49,344 nucleotides of DNA from Candidatus Omnitrophota bacterium (GTDB lineage Bacteria; Omnitrophota; Gorgyraeia; Duberdicusellales; 4484-171). A model generated the notes under the pieces. The model was not told the DNA's origin. It saw only the letters and a program-made list of their open reading frames with translations, and ran no database searches. The DNA lies in assembly GCA_023135905.1 (NCBI GenBank), contig JAGLSE010000003.1, positions 1-49,344 of the forward strand, given 5' to 3'. The position numbers were made by a program, and so were the translations under genes. Shown in pieces: positions 25,354-35,300 of the stretch. The first letter of the stretch is position 1. The number at the start of each line of letters is the position of its first letter.

Positions 25354-26898
25354 ATGGTATTAAAGAGTAAAAAAAAGACAGGATGTGTGGCGTTAATTTC
25401 TTTATATGATACTGAAAATAGCGCGGTTCGGAGTTTATCAGCTGTGCTTAGAAAGAATGATTATAGAACACTTGAAATATATTTTAAAGATTGGGTAAAT
25501 AATAAGTTGATTTGGCCAACAGAAAAAGAAATAGATAATTTAATTAAAATTTTGAAAGAAGAAGAAGTTACTGTTATAGGCGTAAGCTTACGGGCTTCAG
25601 CGTATTTTAAAGTTGCTAAATTTATCATAACAAAGGTAAAAAGTGTATTAGATGTAATTGTTGTTATAGGTGGAACTCATCCAACTGTTAAACCCAGGGA
25701 CTGTTTGGAAATAGCGGATATTGTTTGTGTCGGTGAGGGTGAGTTGGTTATGCTTGAATTAGTTGAGAAGATATCTCAAGGGGAAGATTTCAAAAATATT
25801 TCAAATTTATGGGTTAAGCGAGGTGAGATAATACATAAAAATGAGGTTAGCCCCCTTATTGGTAATTTAAACAATATACCTTCTCCTTACTTTATACATA
25901 AAGATAAATATTTTATTGATGGAAACAGGATGTACGAAAAAGATCCTATTTTAAATGATCCCATTGTTTCATTCTCGGCTTCAAGGGGATGTTTTTTTAG
26001 TTGCAGTTTTTGTTATAACAGTGCTTTAAAAAGAATTTATAAAGATAAAGGTGAAATCCTTCGGTATAAGACAGTTGATAAAGTTATAGCAGAGTTAGAA
26101 AAAATAAAAAGTAGTTTTAATAATCTAAAAAAGATTCGCTTTGATGATGAAGTGTTTATTTTTAATACGGAGTGGATGGAAGAATTTTGTGAAAAATATA
26201 AGAGGAATATTGATCTTCCTTTTGAATGTTTTATTTATCCTGGGCAATATGAGGAAAATGTGTGGATAAATTTACATAAAGCAGGTCTTGCTGCAGTGAA
26301 CATCGGAGTAGAAGGATCGCCTAATATCAACAAAAAATTGTATAACCGAATATTTTTGGATAAAAATATTACAAATATAGCTGAAATATTTCATAAATTA
26401 AAAATAGAGGTGCATTATCAAATTGTTGTTGATGATTTTTTTTCTGATAATAGGGATATGAGCTACCTATTTAATTTTTTAATTAATCTTCCCCGGCCTT
26501 TAGAGATATATTTGTTTTCTTTGACAGTTTTTCCGGGGACTGATTTGGCAAAAAAATTATTGGTAGAAGGGTATATAAAAGATTCGGATATCGAGGGGGT
26601 TGCGACAAAAACGTTCAAACAACTTAGAGTTGATTTGAGTTATCCGCGGTCTAAAGAAGAGTTGTTTTGGGTAAGTCTGCTAATTCTTATATCAAAGGAA
26701 TTTATTCCAAAAATATTAATTAAAAATTTTGAAAAGAGTCTTTTTTTTAAGGAAAATCCAAAGATTTTAGCAGCGATAGCTCAGATATCTAATGTAATAA
26801 AAATGATAGGTGTAGCCTTTTTGTTGCTGGTTAGAGGAGAAATTAACTATAGATTGATGAAAAGATGGATAAATCTTAAATCGATGATAACTCAATAA
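25354..26898 (+). CDS. B12-binding domain radical SAM protein (module A, second copy)
   Basis: Second copy of the module A enzyme (514 residues). B12-type domain: GGTHPTVKPRDC and VGEGELVMLEL. Cluster motif: CFFSCSFC at residues 213-220, followed like its partner by a YNSALKRIYKDKG segment. The C-terminal DIEGVATKTFKQ and SYPRSKEELFW closely track the copy at 22357, whereas the N-terminal domain has drifted further, suggesting that substrate or cobalamin contacts differ. A 63-base gap precedes it, the longest inside this run. Confidence 0.87.
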   Translation: MVLKSKKKTGCVALISLYDTENSAVRSLSAVLRKNDYRTLEIYFKDWVNNKLIWPTEKEIDNLIKILKEEEVTVIGVSLRASAYFKVAKFIITKVKSVLDVIVVIGGTHPTVKPRDCLEIADIVCVGEGELVMLELVEKISQGEDFKNISNLWVKRGEIIHKNEVSPLIGNLNNIPSPYFIHKDKYFIDGNRMYEKDPILNDPIVSFSASRGCFFSCSFCYNSALKRIYKDKGEILRYKTVDKVIAELEKIKSSFNNLKKIRFDDEVFIFNTEWMEEFCEKYKRNIDLPFECFIYPGQYEENVWINLHKAGLAAVNIGVEGSPNINKKLYNRIFLDKNITNIAEIFHKLKIEVHYQIVVDDFFSDNRDMSYLFNFLINLPRPLEIYLFSLTVFPGTDLAKKLLVEGYIKDSDIEGVATKTFKQLRVDLSYPRSKEELFWVSLLILISKEFIPKILIKNFEKSLFFKENPKILAAIAQISNVIKMIGVAFLLLVRGEINYRLMKRWINLKSMITQ

Positions 26899-26914
26899 AA
26901 AGTTATATAAAAAC

Positions 26915-28357
26915 ATGAAAGTTTTATTAATTAATCCGCCGATAGAAGAAAGTATTTTAAAACCTGTATTAAAGAATTTGTTTTATAATTCTCCGCCACT
27001 AGGATTGTGTTATATCGCGGCTGTATTAAAGAAAAATAAGGTGGTTGTGAAAATAATAGATGCGGCGGTTGAGCGTCTTTCTATATTAAAAATTATTAAG
27101 AGAGTGGAAAAAATAAATCCGGATGTTGTAGGATTGACTTCAACTACATATTCATTTCCATTTGCTCTAATTTTAGCTAAAGAAATAAAAAAGTATTTTA
27201 AGGATATTGTAATTATTATGGGAGGGTCTCATATTACGGCTAACCCCGATGTGTTATTAAGGTTTAATTGTTTTGATTTCGGAGTTCTTGGAGAGGGTGA
27301 AGTAACTATGACTGAATTAATAGAATGTTTAAAGTATAATGGAAATTTTGAGGATGTTCCAGGATTAGCTTTTGAGAGGAAAGAAAAATTATTTTTTAGT
27401 CCAAAACGTCAGTTTATTGAAGATTTAGATTGTCTTCCATTTCCGGATAGAGATTTGGTACCTTTAGATTTATATCGACCACAACCGAATGATTGGAATG
27501 TTTTGCCTAAGTTGAGCATGATAACTACTAGGGGTTGCAGCTATGGATGTATTTTTTGCGATAAGGGTGTTTTTGGTATGAAATATCGGTCTTTTAGTCC
27601 GAAATATATTGTTGCTGAAATGAAAATGTTGATTGATAAATATGGTGCAAAGGATATTGCATTTTTAGATTCGACTTTTACAACTAGTATCGAAAGAGTA
27701 AAAGATGTGATTTTAGAAATAAAACGGTCTAAAGTTGATGTGAATTGGACATGTACGGTAAGAGCTAATGTTGTGACTTATGATCTTCTTAAAGAAATGA
27801 AAAATGCGGGATGTTGGCGAATAAGGATAGGAGTTGAAAGTGCCAACAATAATGTGTTAAAATTTATAAAAAAAGGAATAACAATTGAGGATGTTAGGAA
27901 AGTTTCAAAGTGGGCTGATAGTTTGGGTTTACAGCCAAAAGGGTTTTTTTCCATAGGACATCTAATAGATACCAAAGAAACAATAAATGAAACTATAGAG
28001 TTTGCTAAAAAAGCATATTTTAAAGATATTACTGTTCAAATCAATACACCACTTAAAGGAACACCCCAATATAAGATTTGTGAAAAATATGGAGTTTTGA
28101 GTAATAAAAATAACGTAGATTATTCTTTTTGGCAGCCTTTTTTTGTTCCAAATGGTATGACTAAGGAAGAGTTAACAAGATTGCATAATAAGTTTTATAG
28201 GACATTTTATTGTCGTTTTGTAATTATCAGGAGGCATATTAAAGCTATTAAGGGTATTGGAGATATAAAAAAATATATTTTGTCCATAGATTTAATAACA
28301 TATTTGTTTTTTAATAGACTTTATGATAACAAGTGTAAACAAAAGGCAAATCGGTGA
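26915..28357 (+). CDS. B12-binding domain radical SAM protein (module B, second copy)
   Basis: Second copy of the module B enzyme, 480 residues. It opens MKVLLINPPI, with SPPLGLCYIA, GGSHITANP and LGEGEVTMTEL in the B12-type domain, and CSYGCIFC at residues 208-215 followed by the MKYRSFSPKYIVAEM segment. The CxxxCxxC spacing and the RxR(A/I)(N/D) strand are intact. Its stop overlaps the GTG start of the following acetyltransferase (GTGA), so the two are translationally coupled. Confidence 0.87.
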   Translation: MKVLLINPPIEESILKPVLKNLFYNSPPLGLCYIAAVLKKNKVVVKIIDAAVERLSILKIIKRVEKINPDVVGLTSTTYSFPFALILAKEIKKYFKDIVIIMGGSHITANPDVLLRFNCFDFGVLGEGEVTMTELIECLKYNGNFEDVPGLAFERKEKLFFSPKRQFIEDLDCLPFPDRDLVPLDLYRPQPNDWNVLPKLSMITTRGCSYGCIFCDKGVFGMKYRSFSPKYIVAEMKMLIDKYGAKDIAFLDSTFTTSIERVKDVILEIKRSKVDVNWTCTVRANVVTYDLLKEMKNAGCWRIRIGVESANNNVLKFIKKGITIEDVRKVSKWADSLGLQPKGFFSIGHLIDTKETINETIEFAKKAYFKDITVQINTPLKGTPQYKICEKYGVLSNKNNVDYSFWQPFFVPNGMTKEELTRLHNKFYRTFYCRFVIIRRHIKAIKGIGDIKKYILSIDLITYLFFNRLYDNKCKQKANR

Positions 28358-28935
28358 TACGTCAGGCTAAAGAAAGTGATATAACGCGAATTAGTGAATT
28401 GTATTGTTTGTATATTGAGGATTCTTTTTTCGTTCATTTTGGGAAAGGTTTTCTGAAAGAATTATTTAAAAATATAATTATTTCTAAACACGCATTATGT
28501 TTTGTATATGAAATAGATGGTAAAGTTCAGGGATTTATAACAGGGGCATTTCAGTTATCTAAATTATTTAGAGAAATGTTTTTTAGAAAGTGTCATGTTT
28601 GGGCGATAAAGGTAATGCCTCAAATAATAAGGTATCCTTCGAGTATAAAATATATTATTGAAAGCTTTTTATATTCAGTTAAGGCGCATATTGAAAATAT
28701 TAATTCTGAACTCTTGTTTATAGCTATTGAACCCGAATTTAGGAAGAAGGGGGTCGCGAGTCTCTTGGTGGATAGAATTATCAAAGATTTTCGCAATAAG
28801 GGGGTTAGTAAAGTAAAAGTTGCAACAGTAAAAAATAATAAAGGTGTTAATAAATTTCTTGAAAGTTATGGGGCTTATTTTGAGAGGGAATTTAAATTTT
28901 ATGGGAAAAATATGATTTTATATATTATCAAATGA
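28354..28935 (+). CDS. GNAT-family N-acetyltransferase
   Basis: A 193-residue GNAT protein. The N-terminus IRQAKESDITRI is the usual beta1/alpha1 region, and FVYEIDGKVQGFITG covers beta3-beta4. LLFIAIEPEFRKKGVASLLV contains the acetyl-CoA loop (R-K-K-G-V-A), and VATVKNNKGVNKFLESYGA is the late N-x-x-A/F-like segment. The start is GTG at 28354, overlapping the previous stop, and its own stop overlaps the next ATG, so three genes are chained by 4-base overlaps. The acceptor is unknown; an amino sugar or a modified amino group on the cluster's product is plausible. Confidence 0.83.
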   Translation: MIRQAKESDITRISELYCLYIEDSFFVHFGKGFLKELFKNIIISKHALCFVYEIDGKVQGFITGAFQLSKLFREMFFRKCHVWAIKVMPQIIRYPSSIKYIIESFLYSVKAHIENINSELLFIAIEPEFRKKGVASLLVDRIIKDFRNKGVSKVKVATVKNNKGVNKFLESYGAYFEREFKFYGKNMILYIIK

Positions 28936-29957
28936 GAATTGAACATTATTTTCGGTTAGCAAAAAATTTAATAGGTAGAAAAAGGCCTATCTATGTTCAT
29001 TTTGCGGTCACACACAGGTGCAGTTTGCGGTGCCGCATGTGTGGTATCTGGTCTACAGGAAATGAGGCTGAGGAAATTTCTTTATTGGATATTAATAGAA
29101 TAGCGGAGTATTTATATTCTTTAGGTGTTGTATCTATAAGTTTAGGCGGGGGAGAACCGTTAGAAAGAAAAGATTTAGTTGATATTGTCCGCATATTTAA
29201 AAAAAATAAATTTAATGTTAGGTTGCTTACTAATGGCATAATTGAGGATTCTTCTAAAATAAAAGATTTAATTAATGCAGGGTTAGATGAGGTATCAATA
29301 TCTTTGGATATTTTGGATCCAACCAAACAAGATTATATATGCAGTGGTGAAGGAGTTTGGGATAAAGTTGTAGGTACTATGAAAATATTTGCCCAAAATA
29401 TTAAAGGAAGGGATGGTGCTTTGTTGGTGAATACGGTAGTATCTAAACATAATATTAAAGAGTTAATTGAGTTGGCTCAGTTTGTTAAAGAATATAAATT
29501 TTATATTTCTTTTATACCTTTAGAAAATAATAGTCTAACTGATGATGGTTTCAAAATTTTAAAAGAAGATTATGGTGAGGTCGATAAAATTTATAGCCTG
29601 TTAATAAAAGAAAAAAATAAAAGAGGAAATAATATTTTTAATTCAACAAAATTTCTGGAAATGTCTAGAAATTATTTTTTAGGCAGAAAAATAAATAATG
29701 ATTGCGATGCGGGAGAATTATATCTTTCTATTTCCCCGGAAGGGTTTATATCTTTTTGTCATAAATTTACGAAAAATATGGCATTATCATTAGAAGATTT
29801 TGATAAATTTATAAAGTCTCAAGATTATAGAAGACAATGTAGAGAATTTAGGGAAAAATGTGGTGGATGTATGAGGCCTTGCTGGCGAGAAATTAGTTTT
29901 TTATCTCACGATTTTAAAAGCTTTTTCGAAATTACTAGGCTGAAACTAAAATTTTGA
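28932..29957 (+). CDS. radical SAM/SPASM domain protein
   Basis: A 341-residue radical SAM protein with CSLRCRMC at residues 30-37, a GGGEP motif near residue 75 and a short SPASM-like tail (CDAGELYLSISPEGFISFC, then CGGCMRPCW). The tail keeps the S-P-E-G turn that follows the first SPASM cysteine in many members. It belongs to the group of short PqqE/MoaA-like enzymes but is not close to the paralogue pair 1224/19412. It begins with an ATGA overlap and closes the transcription unit; a 273-base gap and a fresh promoter follow. Confidence 0.86.
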   Translation: MRIEHYFRLAKNLIGRKRPIYVHFAVTHRCSLRCRMCGIWSTGNEAEEISLLDINRIAEYLYSLGVVSISLGGGEPLERKDLVDIVRIFKKNKFNVRLLTNGIIEDSSKIKDLINAGLDEVSISLDILDPTKQDYICSGEGVWDKVVGTMKIFAQNIKGRDGALLVNTVVSKHNIKELIELAQFVKEYKFYISFIPLENNSLTDDGFKILKEDYGEVDKIYSLLIKEKNKRGNNIFNSTKFLEMSRNYFLGRKINNDCDAGELYLSISPEGFISFCHKFTKNMALSLEDFDKFIKSQDYRRQCREFREKCGGCMRPCWREISFLSHDFKSFFEITRLKLKF

Positions 29958-30083
29958 GGAATAATATTTGTTTTTAAATTCTTTAAATAAGATTAAAAAT
30001 TTGTAAGCCTTGTTTTTTAGATAACAAAGAAAAGGTGAATAATATTTATGATTTATCTTAAGTTTTAGCATAATGTTGTATAG

Positions 30084-30112
30084 TTGAGGTTTTAATTGGA
30101 GTATGTTATACT
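30084..30112 (+). promoter_or_regulatory. sigma70-type promoter with extended -10
   Basis: TTGAGG (30084-30089), a 17-base spacer and TATACT (30107-30112) preceded by TGT, giving an extended TGnTATACT. Transcription should start near 30119, leaving a leader of about 110 bases before the ATG at 30231. It is placed to drive the export operon at 30.2-43 kb. Confidence 0.7.
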
Positions 30113-30230
30113 AAAAATTAAAAATGGTATAAACGCTGTTTTAATAGTTTTAAGAGTTGTTTAGGAATTGATATTTTCGTAATATTTCTATATGAATAAG
30201 AGATAGAATATTTATAGATAGTCTAATTTT

Positions 30231-31547
30231 ATGATAAATAGTTGTAAGAAAAAAATAGTTATATTAGGTGGGGGGCTTTCAGGAATAAGCTTGGGTTATT
30301 TTTTAAATAAATTAGGCATAGAAAGTGTAATATATGAGAAGGAACCAACTATCGGAGGATTATGCCGTTCAAAAATAAAAAATGGATTTATTTTTGATAT
30401 TTGCGGACATTTATTGCATTTTAAACATAAAACATCTCTCCCTCTTATTAAAGATTTATTAAAAGATAATTTAGTTTATCATAAAAGAAGTTCTTGGATT
30501 TATTCTTTTAATAAATTTACAAAGTACCCTTTTCAGGCGAATCTTTATGGACTTCCTAATTCCGTTATAAAAAATAGTATTGTTGATTTTATTAAGGCTA
30601 AAATTGATACCGAAAAGAATAGTTTGTCTAATAATTTTTTAGAGTGGAGTTATGTGAATTTTGGTAAGTCTATAACAGATTATTTCATGGCTCCATATAA
30701 TCGGAAGTTTTGGACAGTCCCCCTAGAAGATCTTTCTTATAAATGGATTGACGGAATTGTTGTTACACCAACACTTAAACAGATTGTAGATGGAACAATT
30801 GAAGAGAATAACCGCAATGTTGGGTATAATTCTTTTTTTTGGTATCCAAAGGAGGGAGGAATAGATAATTTGATTAAGGCTTTTAGTCAGCCGTTAAAAA
30901 GTATTTTTACCGGTTATGATGTTGAAGGAATTGATCATATAAAAAAAAAGATAACTTTCAAAAATGGAAAGAAATGTAAGTATGATATTTTAATATCGAC
31001 TATACCTTTGCCGGAATTACCGAATATTATTAAAAATGTTCCTTTAAAAATTAATAAAGTTTTTAAAAAACTACAATGGGTATCTATATTTAATCTAAAT
31101 TTAGGGCTGACTGAAAATCATAGGCCTAAAAAACATTGGATATATTTTCCGGAAAATAATTTAAAATTTTTTAGAGTAGGATTTTTCAACAATTTTTCTA
31201 ATTACAATACGCCTATAGGCAGTAGTTCTATATATAGTGAAGTATCATATTCAAATGGCAGATGTATAGATAACAAAAAGATTGTGTCTGAAATATTTAA
31301 AGGTTTAAAAACTGTAGGTATTTTAAATGGAAAGAGTCAAGAGTTGGCAAGAGTTATCAATGATATAAAATATGCTTATCCTATATATAATCATGATTAT
31401 AAAGATTCCCTTGATATTATTAAAAAATATTTAAGTGACTGTAACCTTAATTCGATTGGTAGATTTGGCGGTTGGAAGTATATGTCGATGGAAGATGTAA
31501 TTTTAGAAAGTGAAAGGTTGAGTTCTTTTCTATTAAAAAATGTTTAA
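30231..31547 (+). CDS. FAD-dependent oxidoreductase (UDP-galactopyranose mutase/amine oxidase-like)
   Basis: A 438-residue relative of the protein at 16838. The N-terminal VILGGGLSGISLGYFL is the dinucleotide loop, EKEPTIGGLCRS follows, and FDICGHLLHF replaces the GPHRFF motif of the other copy, keeping the His. C-terminal IGRFGGWKYMSMEDVI is the second FAD contact. It could interconvert ring forms of a sugar, as Glf does, or oxidise/desaturate a lipid. It is the first gene after a strong promoter and overlaps the ABC permease by eight bases, so it is expressed with the exporter. Confidence 0.82.
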   Translation: MINSCKKKIVILGGGLSGISLGYFLNKLGIESVIYEKEPTIGGLCRSKIKNGFIFDICGHLLHFKHKTSLPLIKDLLKDNLVYHKRSSWIYSFNKFTKYPFQANLYGLPNSVIKNSIVDFIKAKIDTEKNSLSNNFLEWSYVNFGKSITDYFMAPYNRKFWTVPLEDLSYKWIDGIVVTPTLKQIVDGTIEENNRNVGYNSFFWYPKEGGIDNLIKAFSQPLKSIFTGYDVEGIDHIKKKITFKNGKKCKYDILISTIPLPELPNIIKNVPLKINKVFKKLQWVSIFNLNLGLTENHRPKKHWIYFPENNLKFFRVGFFNNFSNYNTPIGSSSIYSEVSYSNGRCIDNKKIVSEIFKGLKTVGILNGKSQELARVINDIKYAYPIYNHDYKDSLDIIKKYLSDCNLNSIGRFGGWKYMSMEDVILESERLSSFLLKNV

Positions 31548-32319
31548 AGATAGGATTAAAAAAATATATTTATATAGACATGTTTTAATCAGTATGTCTA
31601 TCTCCCAGTTTAAGGCTAAATATGCGGGGTCTAAACTTGGAATATGGTGGGCTGTAATTATTCCTTTGTTATTAGCAGGGAGTATCAATCTTGTATTTAC
31701 ACGGGCTTTCAATGTAAATGTTAAGCATTATACTCTTTTTGTTTTGTCTGGGATTATCCCTTGGCTATTTTTTTCTAATGCCTTGATGGAAGCGGTTAAT
31801 TCATTTACTGGTAATGCTTCATTGATAAAACAAAGTATATTTCCTCGCGAATTTATACCTATAGCTTCTATTGCCGGCAATCTTTTAAATTTTTTAGTAG
31901 GTTTTATTTTTTTGCTGCCACTTTTTATAATTGTTAATTATAAAGTTTTATTTATGGCGGGATTTTTAATAATACTTATTATATGTTATTTTTTATTTAT
32001 TGTTGGTATAGGATTTTTATTTTCAACTATAAATGTTTTTTTTAGAGATCTTGGTCATTTCCTTTCGGTTGGGTTTATGGTTTGGTTTTGGATTACACCC
32101 ATTTTCTATTCTTTAGATATGTTATCATTCCCGATTCGCTGGATTTGTTTAATCAATCCGATGAGTCTTTATGTAATAGCTTATAGAAAACTTTTGTTTG
32201 ATGCCAGTGGCCTTTCATTATTTATGATAGGGGGGTTGATTTTAGTTTCGTTGGGATCTTTATTTATTGGATATATGATTTTTATTAGGAATGAAAATAA
32301 TTTATTAAAACAAATATGA
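31540..32319 (+). CDS. ABC-2 type polysaccharide export permease (Wzm-like)
   Basis: A 259-residue integral membrane protein with six hydrophobic helices and the layout of the Wzm/RfbD/KpsM family. SQFKAKYAGSKLGIWWAVIIPL is the conserved amphipathic lead-in, IIPWLFFSNAL and NASLIKQSIFPREFIPI mark the gating region, and INPMSLYVIAYR is the typical late motif. Such permeases move lipid-linked O-antigen, capsule or teichoic acid chains across the inner membrane. The gene overlaps both neighbours (8 and 4 bases) and is paired with the ATPase immediately downstream. Confidence 0.9.
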   Translation: MFKDRIKKIYLYRHVLISMSISQFKAKYAGSKLGIWWAVIIPLLLAGSINLVFTRAFNVNVKHYTLFVLSGIIPWLFFSNALMEAVNSFTGNASLIKQSIFPREFIPIASIAGNLLNFLVGFIFLLPLFIIVNYKVLFMAGFLIILIICYFLFIVGIGFLFSTINVFFRDLGHFLSVGFMVWFWITPIFYSLDMLSFPIRWICLINPMSLYVIAYRKLLFDASGLSLFMIGGLILVSLGSLFIGYMIFIRNENNLLKQI

Positions 32320-35300
32320 ATATAATAGAGTTTAATAATGTTTGGGAAATGTACCGTATTAAATTTATTAGGAATAAAAAAGTATTCTGGGAAGAATTTT
32401 GGGCTTTAGAAGATATAAGTTTTAAGATTTGTAAAGGGGAGACTTTAGGTATAGTTGGTGAGAATGGAGCAGGTAAGACCACTTTGTTGAAATTAATTGC
32501 TGGTATGCTTGTGGCAGATAGAGGGGAAGTTAATGTTAAGGGTAAAGTCTCATGTTTAATGGAATTAGGGGCTGGATTTAATCCGGAATTTACCGGAAGA
32601 GAAAATATAATTCTTAACTCGAGAGTATATGGTTTAGAGGAAAATGAAATAGAACAGAAACTTGAAAGTATTATTGAATTTGCGGATATAGGTAAATTTA
32701 TCGATGCTCCGGTACGATGTTATTCTCAAGGTATGTATATGAGATTAGCGTTTGCTTTAGCGATATTTGTAGAACCGGACATACTTTTAATTGATGATAT
32801 TTTGGCTGTAGGTGATGAAGAGGCCCAGCAAAAGTGTGTAAAAAAAATATTTGAATTAAGAGAATTGGGTAAAACTATAATTTTGGTTAGCCATGATACA
32901 AATATGGTAGAAAAATTATGTGATCGAGCATTAATTTTGGAGAAAGGTAAAATTAGATATACCGGGTTACCTAAAGAAGTTGTCCCAAGATATCTTGAAA
33001 CAGTGGGAGACAAGATAGGGATTTCAACTTTAGATGGTGACAAGCTGAGAGTAGTTAACAATAATGGTCAAATAAACATTAATTACGATAATAGTACTAT
33101 TACTAAAGGTCCAGGAGGATGTGTTTCTGCATTTAGACAGACACTTAATAATAGAATGTCTTCTTTGAATTTGAGGTGGAAAGTCTTAAGTACTTCTTTA
33201 AATGAAATTATTGCTGAGGGCTATTATATGGATGGAACTGTTTCTCAGCGATGGATATTGAAGGTATATGAAAATGAATTAGAATGGCAGATAGAAAATA
33301 AAGATGCGCAAATAAAGGAATTATCTGTAGATGTCTCTTTAATAACCGGGTATGAAAGATGGATTACTTCAAATAATGAAGGTGATTTTGGCTTTTTTTC
33401 ACATAAAGTGGATTGGGAAGAAGTTGCTACTTTAAGTTATTACAATAATGTTGTGGGGTTGAAACATAATTTTAAAAAAAAGATATTACCTTTTATAGGA
33501 ATAGAGACTAACAGGGGTAAAAACAGATATTTAAGACTTTTTAATACAGGTTATAACCAGGCTGAAAGAGTGATTAAATTGTCTAGTATAGGCGATGATG
33601 TAATTTCTGTAAGATTTAAATTTTTTTCATGTCAGGAAACATTTGATAAGTATATAAATGTGGCAGTAGAGAAGTTCTTGCAGGATGAAAAAAAAGAAAA
33701 GCAAAGGCATTTGCAGGAGATAGCTAAAGAAAAAGCTAGTTTGATTGAGTCTAGAACTATTTATTCAGAGGATTTAAGTGTTTTTGCCGATGAGGATAAT
33801 AAGCAAATAAAAATTTATTATAAAAATATGGAAGTTACAAAATCGTCAGGTTTGAAATGTGATTTTAAGTGTAATAACATTACATATAATATTTATGATA
33901 GTAATTGGAGTATAGAACAGAAGGGTAAAACTATACTGATACTTCATCTTAATTGGGAACAAATAAAGTTAGGTCAGAAGTGGATAATATCTATCAAAGA
34001 TAATGGGATTTGTTGTCAGGTATGGTTGGATAATGAACGGTCGTTTAACTTTGAATTTTTCAGAGCGGGATTTTTATTTACTGCTGAATATAAGACTTTT
34101 TTTTGCGGCTGTCAAGAAACAGCTTTTCCTGTAGAATTTGATGTTTTGGAAGATATGTTTTTAGAGAACAATAATTCGGATTTTTTTGGTTTAAGAAAAC
34201 AATCTTTATTTCCGGCAGTAGTTCTGGAAAGTGAAGACGAGTTTTCTTGTTTTATTCAGAATAATGATGTAGATAATTCTTGCCGTATTTTTCAATTAAA
34301 TATCCCTGGAATAATTTTTAAAAAAGGAAGTAAAACTTTTTCAGTTAATATTAAGTTCCTTGAAGATGAAAAAATGATTGAGAATTATATCAGAGAAGAA
34401 AAGCAAAGGTATTTGCAGGAGATAGCTAAAAAAAAAGCTAGTTTGATTGAGTCTAGAACTATTTCTTCAGGGGATTTACGTGTTTTTGTTGATATTGAAA
34501 ATAAGAAAATAAAAATTTATTATAAAGATGAGGAAATTACAGCCGGGGATGGGATATATTCCATTTTTTATACGTCTGAAAAAGGTTATAATTTTAACCA
34601 TTGTAAATGGGATATGAATAAAATTTCCAATAATAAGATTGTTTTAAATTTGTATTATGAGTCTATTTCTCTCTTACATGTTTGGGAATTGATGTGTGAA
34701 GAAGGGAACTCTTTAAAAATTAAAGTTGAAGTTGAAGTAAAGGAACCTATAAATTTTGTTAATCAAGATGTAAAAATAGAACTGAATGACATATTCAAAA
34801 GTTGGGCAACTGCCTATGAACGAGGTAATTTTGATGTGAATGATTATATTAATGATTTAGGACCTATTAAATTAAAAGATAATAAAATTTCGAAAATAGT
34901 ATTGGAATCCCAAGATAAAACAGATGGTATTAAATTGTTTTTTGGTATTTTTTTGAATTTAGAAAAGAAAATTATAGATGTATATAAAAGAAGAGGTAAA
35001 AATAAAGATTATACTTGTATTAATTCTTCGTTAATATTTCCTTATAATGATAGCTTATTTAAGCCGGGTAAATATTTCTATTTTGATGGAAATATAGTTT
35101 TAGGTAATGAGTTTGTATTAGAAGAAAATATAAAATCAAGCGGGTTTGCTGAAATGGCAAATAAAGATTTTAAATTTATTTTTGAGCGGGGTAGAGGAAA
35201 GATATTTTGGAAAGGGGAAGAATTGACTACTGGTTTGGGTGTTTATAGTTCAATACGTTCTAATGGCGTATGGTTTGATTCTTATCATGCAATTTGGCGA

